DNA from: DMER01 sp003451645
GTDB lineage: Bacteria > Pseudomonadota > Alphaproteobacteria > Micropepsales > Micropepsaceae
Assembly (NCBI GenBank): GCA_031976175.1
Contig: DALYLR010000003.1
Location: 66,287-130,286 of the forward strand
Direction of reading: 5' to 3'
Length of the DNA stretch: 64,000 nucleotides
The notes beneath the pieces were generated by a model. That model was not told the DNA's origin, did not search any database, and saw nothing but the letters and a program-made list of their open reading frames with translations. Of this stretch, positions 54,401 through 60,551 are shown piece after piece. Position 1 is the stretch's first letter. Each line of letters opens with the position of its first letter. The translations under genes and the position numbers were made by a program.

Positions 54401-56807
54401 GATACCCCGCCGCGCCGATCTCGATAGGGCCTGTCAGGCTGCCGTAAACGCCCGTTAGGCCTTCGCGCAGTTGCACGCCGCCTTCCGTGATCTTGGTCAA
54501 GCCGGTGAAGGATGTGGGCGCGGCAATGCCAAGCAGGCCAAAGCCCGCTTTTTCAAAGCCCTCAGTCCCAAAGATGTCGCCGTGCTGAACGCTGATATTT
54601 GTGGCGACATCGATCTTGGCGCCCGCGGCGGCCAGATTGATCAGGTTGGAAAAATTCTGACCGTTGCCGGTGCCATTGTTGAGCGACAGGATCGTGTCGC
54701 CATTCATGTTGACGGTGCCGGAGCCCAATGCATCGCCCCAAATCAGCTGCAGTGTGCCGGCATTGTGCTCGACTGTGCCGGTGAAGCCAAAATTGGGGAA
54801 CCCGCCGATGCGCAGCGTGCCAGTGCCATTCTTGGTGACCGTACCGCTGGAGGCGAAAGCGACGTCTAGGGCCGCCGTCTCGCCCGAGGCCGTGGTGGCC
54901 GCAACCGTGTCGACATTCAGAAACGCATTGGGGTCGTCGCCGAACACCTCGCCGGTGACGATGGCATTGCCATTGAGCGTCAGTGTGCTGAGCGTCTGTG
55001 TCCTGTCGGTCAGGTCAAAGGTCGCACCGGATTGCACCGTGACATTCGCACCCTCGAACAGCTGACCCGCGCCCGCAAGGCGCAGCGTGCCCGCCGTGAT
55101 AGTCGTCTCGCCGGAATAGGTGTTGGCGGCGGTGAAGATTAGCGTGCCCGCGCCGATTTTCTCGAGGGGGCGCGCGCCTGCGTCTTGGCTGATCACGCCG
55201 GACTGCGTCGCCGATCCGGTCAGGACCTGAAGTTGGGTGGTGTTGGAATCCAGCGTAATCGGGTTCGCGAGATTGATGCCATCGGCATAGTCCAGGACCG
55301 ATCCCGTGGTGACGATTTGGCCGGTGCCCAGCGCCAGGCTGTCTTCAACGCGCAGCGTGCCGCCTTCGATCGTCGTGCCGCCCTCATAGGTATTGGCCCC
55401 CGTTAGGGTCAAGCTGCCGGTTCCGGTCTTGACCAAGGCGCCGGTCCCTGCGAGCAGGCCGCTAAAGGTTGTGTCGACCCCGTCCCGCCCTACCGTCAAA
55501 ACATTGTCTTGCAAGTCGACCGCGCCCGCGCCCGCCAATGCGCCAATCGTTTCACTGAAATCGAGCTGCAGCGTCGCGTCGAGTTCGATCGTCACGTCCG
55601 ACGCGTCGCCGATGGCCGAGCCGCCTTGGGCGATCACGGTGCCGCCATTGATCACGGTGGCGCCGGTATAGGAATTTGCTCCCGACAGGATCACGATATT
55701 GTTTGAGCTGTCCTTGGTCAGGCCCGCAGCGCCTGCAAGGTTCGCGCTAATCGTGCCCTCGCTGATCGCGATCTCATCTGACACAATCAACGCGCCATTT
55801 TCGACCAGGTTGTGGACGTTGCTCACGTCCAGGCGCTGGATTGATTGTGTGGTGCCGCCGAGATCCAGAAGCGCTGGCGTCAGCGCGTCAGGGCCCCCTC
55901 GCAATTCAACCTTGTTCGTGCCTTCGCCCAAGGTCGCTGTCGACTGAAGGATCAAGCCCGCGCCTGGGTTCACCGTAAAGGTGCTGTTGGTTAGCGTCTG
56001 CGCGGCTGTCAGGATCAATTGTCCACCGGTTGCCGAAACGCGCCCTGTCCCAGACACCACGCCGTTATAGGTATAACCTTCTGATATATCGAAGGTCAGG
56101 AACGCGCCGTTGAAGAGTTCTGTGCTGGATTGGAATCCGCCCATGGCCGCAATCGTCAGCTCGCCTTCGCTGACCTTCACTGGCCCGGCAAATGTGTTGC
56201 TGCCATTCGTAATGCGCAGATTGCCCGCGCCGGTTTTTTCGAAACCAAAGACCCCTGTCTCTTGGGAGATAATCCCGCTCCACGTCGCGGTGCCCGCATC
56301 GACATTGATTGCAAGCCCTGTGTTCCTTAGCTCAATTTCGTTCAAGACATTGAGACCCGTCGACACATCGAGCACGCCAAAGGTCGTGCGTACGCGCCCA
56401 GTGCCCAATGAGGCGGAACTCAGAAGTTGCAAGGTTCCGGCAAAGAGCTGCGACGTACCGGTATAATTGTTGGCGCTCGCGAGCGTCACGACGCCGCCGG
56501 TGGATTTGGTCAGCAGGCCAGACCCCGAAAGAAAGGCGGAAATCGTGCCGTTCCGGACGTTGAACGCGGTGGAGGCATTGAGCGTCCCGTTGATGACGCT
56601 GCCATCGATCAGTTCAAGCGTGTCGGTGCTCTGTGTTGCGCCGTTGAGGTTCAGCGTATCGCCGTTTTGCACGGTGATCGCCGCGCCAACGGACTGCGTG
56701 GCCAAAAGTGCGAGCGCTGCTGTTGTTGTTCTCAATGCAGCGCGCAGGCAAACAGCCATGCTTTTGGCCCCTGTTGATGTCGCGGGTCTTTGATGTTTGT
56801 GTCCCAT
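45405..56807 (-). CDS. Giant autotransporter adhesin with PATR repeats
   Basis: 3800 residues. Signal peptide within residues 1-42 (a shorter start at Met17 is possible). The passenger carries some 25-29 copies of the autotransporter-associated strand repeat (xLxLSGxNTYTGxTTIxxGTL) forming a predicted beta-helix. A larger module (GTGxIxTTGSVIDY...SNTTQLQVL.GSATQSG.I...RPLEKIGAG) recurs five or six times, with centres near 47.6, 48.6, 49.9, 53.5, 55.2 and 56.3 kb. The last 290 or so residues are an outer-membrane autotransporter barrel (TTSIWGRVVGS, ending FGARATW). Residues about 1735-1950 look like the end of one passenger joined to the start of another. Likely a surface adhesin or biofilm protein (type Va secretion). 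Four bases after FecR. Confidence 0.95.
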   Translation of the reverse strand: MGHKHQRPATSTGAKSMAVCLRAALRTTTAALALLATQSVGAAITVQNGDTLNLNGATQSTDTLELIDGSVINGTLNASTAFNVRNGTISAFLSGSGLLTKSTGGVVTLASANNYTGTSQLFAGTLQLLSSASLGTGRVRTTFGVLDVSTGLNVLNEIELRNTGLAINVDAGTATWSGIISQETGVFGFEKTGAGNLRITNGSNTFAGPVKVSEGELTIAAMGGFQSSTELFNGAFLTFDISEGYTYNGVVSGTGRVSATGGQLILTAAQTLTNSTFTVNPGAGLILQSTATLGEGTNKVELRGGPDALTPALLDLGGTTQSIQRLDVSNVHNLVENGALIVSDEIAISEGTISANLAGAAGLTKDSSNNIVILSGANSYTGATVINGGTVIAQGGSAIGDASDVTIELDATLQLDFSETIGALAGAGAVDLQDNVLTVGRDGVDTTFSGLLAGTGALVKTGTGSLTLTGANTYEGGTTIEGGTLRVEDSLALGTGQIVTTGSVLDYADGINLANPITLDSNTTQLQVLTGSATQSGVISQDAGARPLEKIGAGTLIFTAANTYSGETTITAGTLRLAGAGQLFEGANVTVQSGATFDLTDRTQTLSTLTLNGNAIVTGEVFGDDPNAFLNVDTVAATTASGETAALDVAFASSGTVTKNGTGTLRIGGFPNFGFTGTVEHNAGTLQLIWGDALGSGTVNMNGDTILSLNNGTGNGQNFSNLINLAAAGAKIDVATNISVQHGDIFGTEGFEKAGFGLLGIAAPTSFTGLTKITEGGVQLREGLTGVYGSLTGPIEIGAAGYLDILRQDTALNLGGTISGAGGISTNGIFDFVSGTVIAGQWTLSGNNTYSGGTNVSAGTLRAGSATAFGTGFLNTNNSPLNAPGSIATISLNGFDISAAALLGNGVFDLTGNELTVNGSGGFVNGASFTAGTLTVADSANQSFGAVDLSPVQTLRVDGTVGLEGTGNVAPQAIVLGLNGRLDLEFLDQAEYVVTNIGGAGEIFLDNSLLTIDTPGSDVTLASLISGTGGSLKKTGAGVLELSGTNTFDGGIEVAQGTLRLANNAAAGTGVIRTTGSVIDYAAGASIGNHIVLDSNTTQLQVLTGIATQSGVIGESGGPRPLEKIGTGNLILTAANTYTGLTTVTDGRLQLGPGGSLAGNVHVGPSGNAWFDFNQSANYTYNGILSGGQVSLGATGAIIEWTGANTHSYTGIGDGTLLLSGAGTLGATTATVGLSGFTAAVLDLGGTTQTISTLNTFHEFGGNVFTNEVTNGTLNVNSVMNIESGTFSANLGGTGSLIKTTAGTATLSGTNTFTGPTTINAGTLVLQGGAALDDASDVVVNTSGTLQLNSSETIGSLAGSGNLILGAFTTLSSGNGNSSSTFSGVISGIGEFTKIGSGTITLSGANVHHHTNIDNGTVRLTAGGTLGDSSIVGVTMNGLGAGTTLDLGGTTQNILNLYIFGNTQQIVTGGSIIATALYNVESAEISANLGGTAGFLRTGAASSTILSGANSFSGVTTVDEGTLVLRNGAAIADSGQVVVESGATLQIDDAETLRSIASTGNVTLNSRLTLLNVSGEFGGSISGTSGLTTSHVAPFAAFTLSGVNTFSGQTTINGGKLILQNGSALADSNAVTVATGATLQLDASETIGSLAGSGAVTLGGTTLTTGGNDASTAFSGTFTGNSDSKLIKTGTGIFSVGHLGHSGETRVNAGALNFNGTAAGSVTVNSGGRLSGTHTINGDLINLGTLAPGNSPGTTTVLGNYTGGGVLEVEVQFDNASAPENGVTHDFLNIAGDVLGGPTTVSLLSFPPSFEPAATTGNGIEIIRVGGTTTDEDFAMTEYLFGDYFYNLAFVPAVIEGSNRFFLQSTLATPGCEVTTGNDACFIDSATDQTAAIDALAGNDTLQLTGPTDFSFDVSRIGTTYTNFEVFQKADVSTVTLTGTMADATQGIDVQNGTLIAGGGTLGANGRVNIFTPGTLQVASALTVGSIAGSGDIALGANTLTVGGDNTSTAFAGIISGSGDFEKQGSGIFTLSGANTLTGSLSLNDGGITVASGGTLGASTVDVFVQGTLDLGGTSQTVGSLGLASGAILNGALIVNGNAFAQVGTISADLTVTGSFDKAFGSGDLTLSGTNSFSSVGIGDGKLIAANDAAITDTASVNMSFIGFGIGPSLQILSDQTIGGLSGDPFSGLNLGAFNLTTGGNNASTSFDGVISSTTGKLVKTGAGVLTLSGNNIFSFAGGIDLLQGGLRLASDTAAGTGPITTFGSVIDYASGINNAAPVIINSNTTQVQVLAGSATQSGTISELGGPRPLEKIGAGALILSGSNTYTGATTITAGTLTAQGGSAIADTGAVSVAGDATFNLASSETIGALSGAGLVTLNANTLTAGSSFGNSTFSGVISGAGGLTKTGNSQLTLTGANTYTGLTTINDGQLAIGNGGTAGSIAGDVNVASGFLIFNRSDTLTFGGVLSGSNVAQIGTGVTILTGANTHASTSISAGTLRVQGTGTLGATNATVSIAGSFGPAILDLGGTTQTIGGFTLFQASNNTITNGTLIVNGGMNANEGSISANLQGTGPLFKGGAGVTTLSGTNTYTGATTVFDGTLILQGGSAIADAGVVTVTAPGTLQLANSETVGSLGASGAVVLGANTLTLGGNNASTAISGVISGIGGSLVKQGSGELVLSGANTFTGGTTIAGGTLELRGSMAAGTGAITTTGSTLRYGTDAMALANQVILDSNTTKLDVQVGSATQAGVISEANGPRGFEKTGGGLLILTADNTFTGTTTITSGGVSLGNGGTSGFVLGGIEIGAGANLAINRSDSIAMANGIAGAGSAFKRGAGTTTLSAQNTLNGAWIVEEGTLALGTNGRAGTSAVDVAVLGGIFDLGGSAQTVDQAVLDGGAINNGQLAFSGLRLGAGTIGASLVGAGQVVKDLPGLMILANANTYSGDTAVLSGTLQAGAAGAFSPNSRLVVGPNGLVDFGGFDATLPSLLGSGGLNIAGAQVTVGGDGASTLFSGTLTGAGGKLIKTGGGLLALSGNNTFDGGIDIMGGGISLGSNNAAGTGPIRTFATVIDYSNGVNNAAPIILASNDTQLQVLVGSAEQSGAISETGGLRPLEKIGAGNLTLSGTNTYTGLTTISGGQLTLSGGAAIADSADVDIASGATLRVAQSETIGALVGLGALQLDSGAVLNVGGDNTSFIYDGNTAGLGGLTKSGTGRLTMLGDYSASGALTLAQGQLAVHTGGDLANASSFSVASGATAFLGGQLLGVNGTGMTGTNLGALSVANTGRLYLDDNTALNAASLTLANGSNLEAFFTTSTATHAQIALTGGAALTGANFGAYLDPLSFGGTTATNFLYTDVIASSSVSGTFAGVNILAAPNNLFSIAALYKPNGVDIEITRSSFANLGGGAGGGIGGALEGAFQGGNTNPDIQNLILTVANSNGIVINAIYQNVAGPALAEIKTAAARGEKPFEKSVEDRVDASRSTGCRVAGDVWCFRRYAQAASPVISDVQGDPSAFDWLETGLRDSGTTSIWGRVVGSLSDVDGDANSPGSEQTLGGLIFGADQVLTSDFLIGAALQFSDASVDFEGSANTSDIRSGQLGAYFSYGGAELYVNGNASVSMAEAEAQRFFTVGATNYHIRSTQKTYGYTANLQVGTILEADGARFEPFAALQGSLSQGDDYAETGGGGLGLNVSPDDTWSLRSTLGFKLARVFDLGDRKIVPQARLDWRHEWLDRQQTFTAAMQGAPNNPFTASGQLFSRDSISLGLGLAVPVAGTVTGYIDAEGNMSDDTRSGLVSFGARATW

Positions 56808-56810
56808 GGT

Positions 56811-57404
56811 CTAACCCGGACACCCTTCAACCTTGCCCAGCGTGATGCCGCCGATCTCGCCGCCCGGCTTGATCGTCACTTTCTCGCCCGCCGTAAGGTT
56901 CACATTCTGACCCGTCACGGTGCTGGTCACCGTCGCCTCGCCCTTCTCGACGCCCACGAACGTGGTGCCGTCAGGCTCGACCTTGGTCAGCACGACCGTG
57001 CCGCGGATGCCGACGGTCGCGGTTGGTGTTTTGAGCTGCACCCTGTCCTTTTGGACCGCGCCGGAAATGAAGCGGAAGGCGCCCTTGGTATATTTCACCA
57101 CTTGCTGACTGGGGCTGCCGGGGCCCGCATAAGTGAACTCGTCCACGATCATCTCGGAATTGGGACCCATCGCCAATTTGCTGCTATCGGCAAAGGTCAC
57201 CTCCAGCGCGCCATTGGCGGCCGTCGCGAGTTCGGCGTCACGGTAAATCTGATCCTTCCAGGCGATTTGCGCCTGCGCCGCGCCGGGCGGTTTTTGCATG
57301 GCCGCGGGGCGCAAGCTCGACGCCTGCCCCACCGCCTCAGCGGCGAGCGCAGATGGCCCGGCGGCAAGCACAGCCGCTATCACGAGACCTCGCAACAAGA
57401 CCAT
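56811..57404 (-). CDS. FecR-domain secreted protein paired with the autotransporter
   Basis: A 197-residue exported protein: signal peptide 1-22, then a FecR domain (RDAELATAANGALEVTFADSSKLAMGPNSEMIVDEF, RFISGAVQKDRVQLKTPTATVGIRGT, ending in GEKVTIKPGG). It has no transmembrane anti-sigma part, so it is not a classical FecR regulator. Such free FecR-domain proteins often sit beside large secreted adhesins. Its stop lies three bases before the autotransporter start; the two form an operon. Confidence 0.9.
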   Translation of the reverse strand: MVLLRGLVIAAVLAAGPSALAAEAVGQASSLRPAAMQKPPGAAQAQIAWKDQIYRDAELATAANGALEVTFADSSKLAMGPNSEMIVDEFTYAGPGSPSQQVVKYTKGAFRFISGAVQKDRVQLKTPTATVGIRGTVVLTKVEPDGTTFVGVEKGEATVTSTVTGQNVNLTAGEKVTIKPGGEIGGITLGKVEGCPG

Positions 57405-57488
57405 GACCGTCCCCCGAAAATCGGCCGCCCCGGCGCGAACCAGTCCGCCGACAATTCGTCAGCGTACACTTGCGGCTCGCCGAAATCT

Positions 57489-57503
57489 CTAAACCACGGT
57501 TAA
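57489..57503 (-). promoter_or_regulatory. CtrA-like box upstream of the FecR/autotransporter operon
   Basis: TTAA-CCGTGGT-TTAG on the minus strand, one base from the CtrA consensus TTAA-N7-TTAA, 85 bp before the FecR start. An AT-rich stretch suits a promoter, though such single-mismatch boxes also arise by chance a few times per window of this size. Confidence 0.3.
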
Positions 57504-57622
57504 CGGCGGCGAAAAAATTAGGAAAGTTACAATCTTACAACTTGTGGATTTTATCCGAGCCTGATCCGGGAGCGCCCCGATCGGCGCGCAGACCTTCGTG
57601 ACAGCGGGCATCCGTCCGCTGA

Positions 57623-57733
57623 GACCGCTTTCAGGAAAAGCGGGAACCCGTTATCCGCCTGAAAGCGGTCAGCCCAAAGATTCAGCGCGTTTTCGGACAC
57701 AAAACCGGCCTCCACTTTTGTTGAAAACGCGCT
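57623..57733. repeat. Double inverted-repeat intergenic element
   Basis: Two nested-type palindromes side by side: GACCGCTTTCAGG (57623-57635) with its complement at 57658-57670, and AGCGCGTTTTC (57684-57694) with its complement at 57723-57733; all arms match perfectly. It resembles the GCGTTTTC..GAAAACGC repeat family seen between genes of many alphaproteobacteria. It ends 37 bp before the MHS transporter start. Apart from this and the FecR promoter, 57405-57769 holds nothing else. Confidence 0.75.
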
Positions 57734-57769
57734 AGGGTGCCGCCAAAACGCAATCAAAGGGGGATCAGG

Positions 57770-59419
57770 ATGGCGGCTCACACCCAAACCAATGGGCGCG
57801 ACTTGCGCAATGTGATTGTGGCGTCGGCCGCAGGCACCGCGCTGGAGTGGTATGATTTCTTTTTGTTTGGCGCCCTTGCCACCATCCTCGCCAAGCATTT
57901 CTTCGCCAATGTGCCGGAGACGCAGGCCTTTATCCTGACGCTGTTAACCTTTGCCGCAGGGTTTTTCGCAAGGCCATTTGGCGCGCTCGTCTTTGGCAAA
58001 ATCGGGGATATGCATGGGCGGAAGGGGGCGTTCCTCACCACGATCTCGCTGATGGGGGTGGCGACGCTGTTGATCGGCCTTTTGCCTGATTACTCGCAAG
58101 TGGGGCTGTTGGCGCCCGCGGCGCTCGTGTTCTTGCGGATGGTGCAAGGCTTTGCTTTGGGCGGGGAATATGGGGGCGCTGCCATCTACGTGGCCGAGCA
58201 CAGTGCCGCCCACCGGCGCGGCTTTGATACCAGCTGGATCCAGACCTCGGCGGCCATTGGTCTGACGCTGGCTCTCGTCGTGGTGCTGGGCTTGCGCACC
58301 TGGATGGGCGAGGCGGCCTTTGCCGATTGGGGCTGGCGCATCCCCTTCATTGGGTCGGTTCTGTTGCTCGTTGTGTCCTTGTGGATCCGGATGCGCTTAA
58401 GCGAGAGCCCGGTCTTTCAAGAGTTGCAAGCGCAAGGGCGCAATTCCAAGCGCAGCCTCGCCGACAGTTTTGCCGAATGGAGCAGTTTGAAGCTGGTGCT
58501 CCTTGCCCTCTTCGGCATCATGATGGCGCAGGGGGTCGTCTGGTATACGGGCAATTTCTATACGCAGTTCTTCTTAGAAAAGGTCTTGAAGGTCCCTGGC
58601 GCCACAGTCACCGGGATCATGCTCACCATCACTTTTGCTTCGATGTTCCTCTATGTGTTCTTCGGCTGGCTGTCGGACAAGGTGGGACGCAAGCCCGTGA
58701 TGCTGGGCGGCATGATCTTGATGCTGGTGGCCTATTTCCCGGGCTTTCAGATGCTGACGCACTTCGCCAATCCCGGCCTGGCCGAGGCCATGCGGGCCAA
58801 TCCGATCACCATCGCCGCCAATCCCGATGCGTGCTCCCTTCAGCTCGACCTAACAGGTGGCGCACGCAAATTCACCTCCGCCTGCGATGTCGCCAAATCG
58901 GCTGTCGCCTCGTTGGGCGTGTCCTATCAGACCGCATTCGCAGCCCAAGGGGCCGAGGTGCGCGTGGGCTCGGCCGTGATCATGGCGCCCTCGCTCGATG
59001 GTCTGAGCACCGGCGCGGCCAAGGCCGCGCGCGCGGCATTCGAGGGCGAGCTCAAAGCCGCCCTAGCTGCTGCCGGCTATCCGGCAGGTGCCGACATGGC
59101 GCGCTTCAATTGGTGGGGTGTGGTGGGGACCATGCTGATCTTCATTGTTGCAGCGACAGCACTCTATGGGCCGCAAGCTGCCTGCCTGGTTGAGCTATTC
59201 CCCGCGCGCATCCGCTATACGGCGTTGTCCTTCCCCTACCATGTCGGTACTGGGTGGTTCGGCGGCTTTCAGCCCGCCATCGGCTTTGCCATCGTGACCG
59301 CAGCGGGCGAAACCTATGCGGGGCTCTGGTATCCCTTTGTGATCACCGCCATCGCGATCGTGGTCGCCATCCTCTTCCTGCCCGAGACGCGCGGACGGGA
59401 TGTGGGCGATCAGGGGTAA
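57770..59419 (+). CDS. MHS-family MFS transporter (metabolite:H+ symporter)
   Basis: A 549-residue twelve-span MFS protein. Start MAAHTQTNGRDLRNVIVASAAGTALEWYDFFLFG, with the ALEWYDFF signature of the ShiA/ProP/YhjE group; GKIGDMHGRKGAF is the MFS motif A loop and LSDKVGRKPVM the second copy. A polar insertion of about 120 residues (about 335-450) between later spans is longer than in ShiA and includes a Cys pair. Substrate unknown (organic acids or osmolytes in the family). A strong GGGGGATCAGG precedes the ATG. The tRNA-Ser 3' end begins at the next base after its stop. Confidence 0.9.
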   Translation: MAAHTQTNGRDLRNVIVASAAGTALEWYDFFLFGALATILAKHFFANVPETQAFILTLLTFAAGFFARPFGALVFGKIGDMHGRKGAFLTTISLMGVATLLIGLLPDYSQVGLLAPAALVFLRMVQGFALGGEYGGAAIYVAEHSAAHRRGFDTSWIQTSAAIGLTLALVVVLGLRTWMGEAAFADWGWRIPFIGSVLLLVVSLWIRMRLSESPVFQELQAQGRNSKRSLADSFAEWSSLKLVLLALFGIMMAQGVVWYTGNFYTQFFLEKVLKVPGATVTGIMLTITFASMFLYVFFGWLSDKVGRKPVMLGGMILMLVAYFPGFQMLTHFANPGLAEAMRANPITIAANPDACSLQLDLTGGARKFTSACDVAKSAVASLGVSYQTAFAAQGAEVRVGSAVIMAPSLDGLSTGAAKAARAAFEGELKAALAAAGYPAGADMARFNWWGVVGTMLIFIVAATALYGPQAACLVELFPARIRYTALSFPYHVGTGWFGGFQPAIGFAIVTAAGETYAGLWYPFVITAIAIVVAILFLPETRGRDVGDQG

Positions 59420-59509
59420 TGGCGGACAGAGAGAGATTCGAACTCTCGGTACCCTTGCAGGTACACACGCGTTCCAGGCGTGCGCCTTAAACCACTCGGC
59501 CATCTGTCC
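59420..59509 (-). tRNA. tRNA-Ser (anticodon GGA)
   Basis: A 90-nt class II tRNA including the encoded CCA (59422-59420). Acceptor stem GGACAGA pairs with TCTGTCC, discriminator G. The anticodon loop CTGGAAC gives anticodon GGA (reads UCC/UCU). A long variable arm (GTACC...GGGTAC) and the T-arm with GTTCGAATC are present. It is transcribed leftward; two partial copies of its 5' half lie upstream of it. Confidence 0.95.
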
Positions 59510-59686
59510 TTGCCGCACACGCTGGTTAGGCGCACGCTGTTTAGTCTTGGTCCGTCGCTTCGCTCCGGTGGCGCCTTAAACCACTCAGGTCTCTGTCCTT
59601 GCCGCACACGCTGGTTAGGCGCACGCTGTTTCGTCTTGGTCCGTCGCTTCGCTCCGGTGGCGCCTTAAACCACTCAAAGCTCTGTC
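59482..59686 (-). repeat. 89-bp tandem repeat made of the tRNA-Ser 5' half plus leader
   Basis: Units begin at 59482, 59571 and 59660, exactly 89 bp apart; the last is partial. Each unit contains the first 28 or so nt of tRNA-Ser (GGACAGA..GAGTGGTTTAAGGCGC on the minus strand) joined to about 61 nt of leader. Units 1 and 2 differ at about five positions, four of them in tRNA positions 8-13. Only the 59420-59509 copy continues into a full tRNA. 59687-59906 has no gene I can support. Confidence 0.9.
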
Positions 59687-59906
59687 GCGTTTCGTAACTT
59701 TAAGGGCGCGCACTATAGCGTCCGGCACACACTCATCAAGCAAGAAAGCAGCACCGGCGCCAAATCGGCCTTGGCCGCCTTGCGGCAGGCACGCGCTTGC
59801 GCTAGCGTCCGGTTCAAATTGTTGAATTGCTGCAGAGAATTAACCGGGCTTAACGGCTGGGTATGACAGCAATTCCTCACCACTGTTGCGGGGCCGCGCA
59901 AGCGGA

Positions 59907-60194
59907 ATGGGTATGGTGACATTGTTGTTCCGTTTTTTGAGCTTGGTTCTCATTATTTGCGGCCTGATGCTGTTGGGGGCCGATGCCGTCAGCACGCTGG
60001 AGGCGGGCGGCGTGATCAAATTGCGTTCTCTGGAGTCCGTCTGGATGCTGTTCGTGCCAGGGTCCGCGCCCAGCGCGGCTTTGCCTGGTCCGCTGGCCAT
60101 GATCCTTGGCATTCCAGCTTGGGCGGTGTTGGGCCTTTTGGGTTTGCTCTTTGCCTTCTTGTTCCGGCACCGCGACGACGAGTATGATCATTAG
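59907..60194 (+). CDS. Small membrane protein, 95 aa
   Basis: A 95-residue protein with two hydrophobic helices (about 5-25 and 60-85) separated by a polar loop (ESVWMLFVPGSAPSAALPGP), and a charged tail (RHRDDEYDH). Start ATG at 59907 or 59913. No family I can name; gene order with the next small membrane gene suggests a pair. Confidence 0.65.
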   Translation: MGMVTLLFRFLSLVLIICGLMLLGADAVSTLEAGGVIKLRSLESVWMLFVPGSAPSAALPGPLAMILGIPAWAVLGLLGLLFAFLFRHRDDEYDH

Positions 60195-60250
60195 GGTTTA
60201 GGCGCGGCGGAACCCGACATTCACATGCGGGCGGCGCCATGGAGGCCCCG

Positions 60251-60550
60251 ATGCGGCGGCTCTTGCTCCTGATCGCTTGTTTGTTTTGGCTGGGCGCCGT
60301 TGCGGTTGCGGCGGTCGACTTGGTGCGGGGTTACGGCGGCAGCGGTGCCTGGGTGCGCAGCGCTGGCGAGTGGTGGTATGTCCTTAGCCCCTCCACCTTG
60401 AACGGCTTGCAGGCGGGCATTCAACGTTATGTCTCGCCCGATTTGTGGGAGCATGTAATCTCCCCTGCCCTCTTGTGGCCCGCCGTTGCAGTCCTGATCC
60501 TGAAGGGCGCGTTCTTCTGGGTTGTGTCGCGCCTGTTCCGGCGGCCGTGA
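60251..60550 (+). CDS. Small membrane protein, 99 aa
   Basis: A 99-residue protein with an N-terminal hydrophobic helix (MRRLLLLIACLFWLGAVAVAAVD), a loop with GEWWYVLSPSTLNGLQ and a C-terminal helix (ALLWPAVAVLILKGAFFWVVSRLFRR). No family recognised, though the plan resembles small PetM-like inner membrane proteins. The stop is followed two bases later by the MOSC gene start, so they are likely co-transcribed. Confidence 0.65.
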   Translation: MRRLLLLIACLFWLGAVAVAAVDLVRGYGGSGAWVRSAGEWWYVLSPSTLNGLQAGIQRYVSPDLWEHVISPALLWPAVAVLILKGAFFWVVSRLFRRP

Positions 60551-60551
60551 G

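Noticed and set aside
45487..56793. Many long open frames on the + strand opposite the autotransporter, some over 200 codons
   Set aside because: They are antisense to a repetitive GC-rich gene with a clear signal peptide, repeats and barrel. Their products are low-complexity (Pro/Val/Ala or Arg-rich) with no recognisable domain.
59510..59700. Second tRNA gene in the 89-bp repeats
   Set aside because: Only positions 1-28 of tRNA-Ser are present; anticodon, variable and T arms are missing, so these are fragments.
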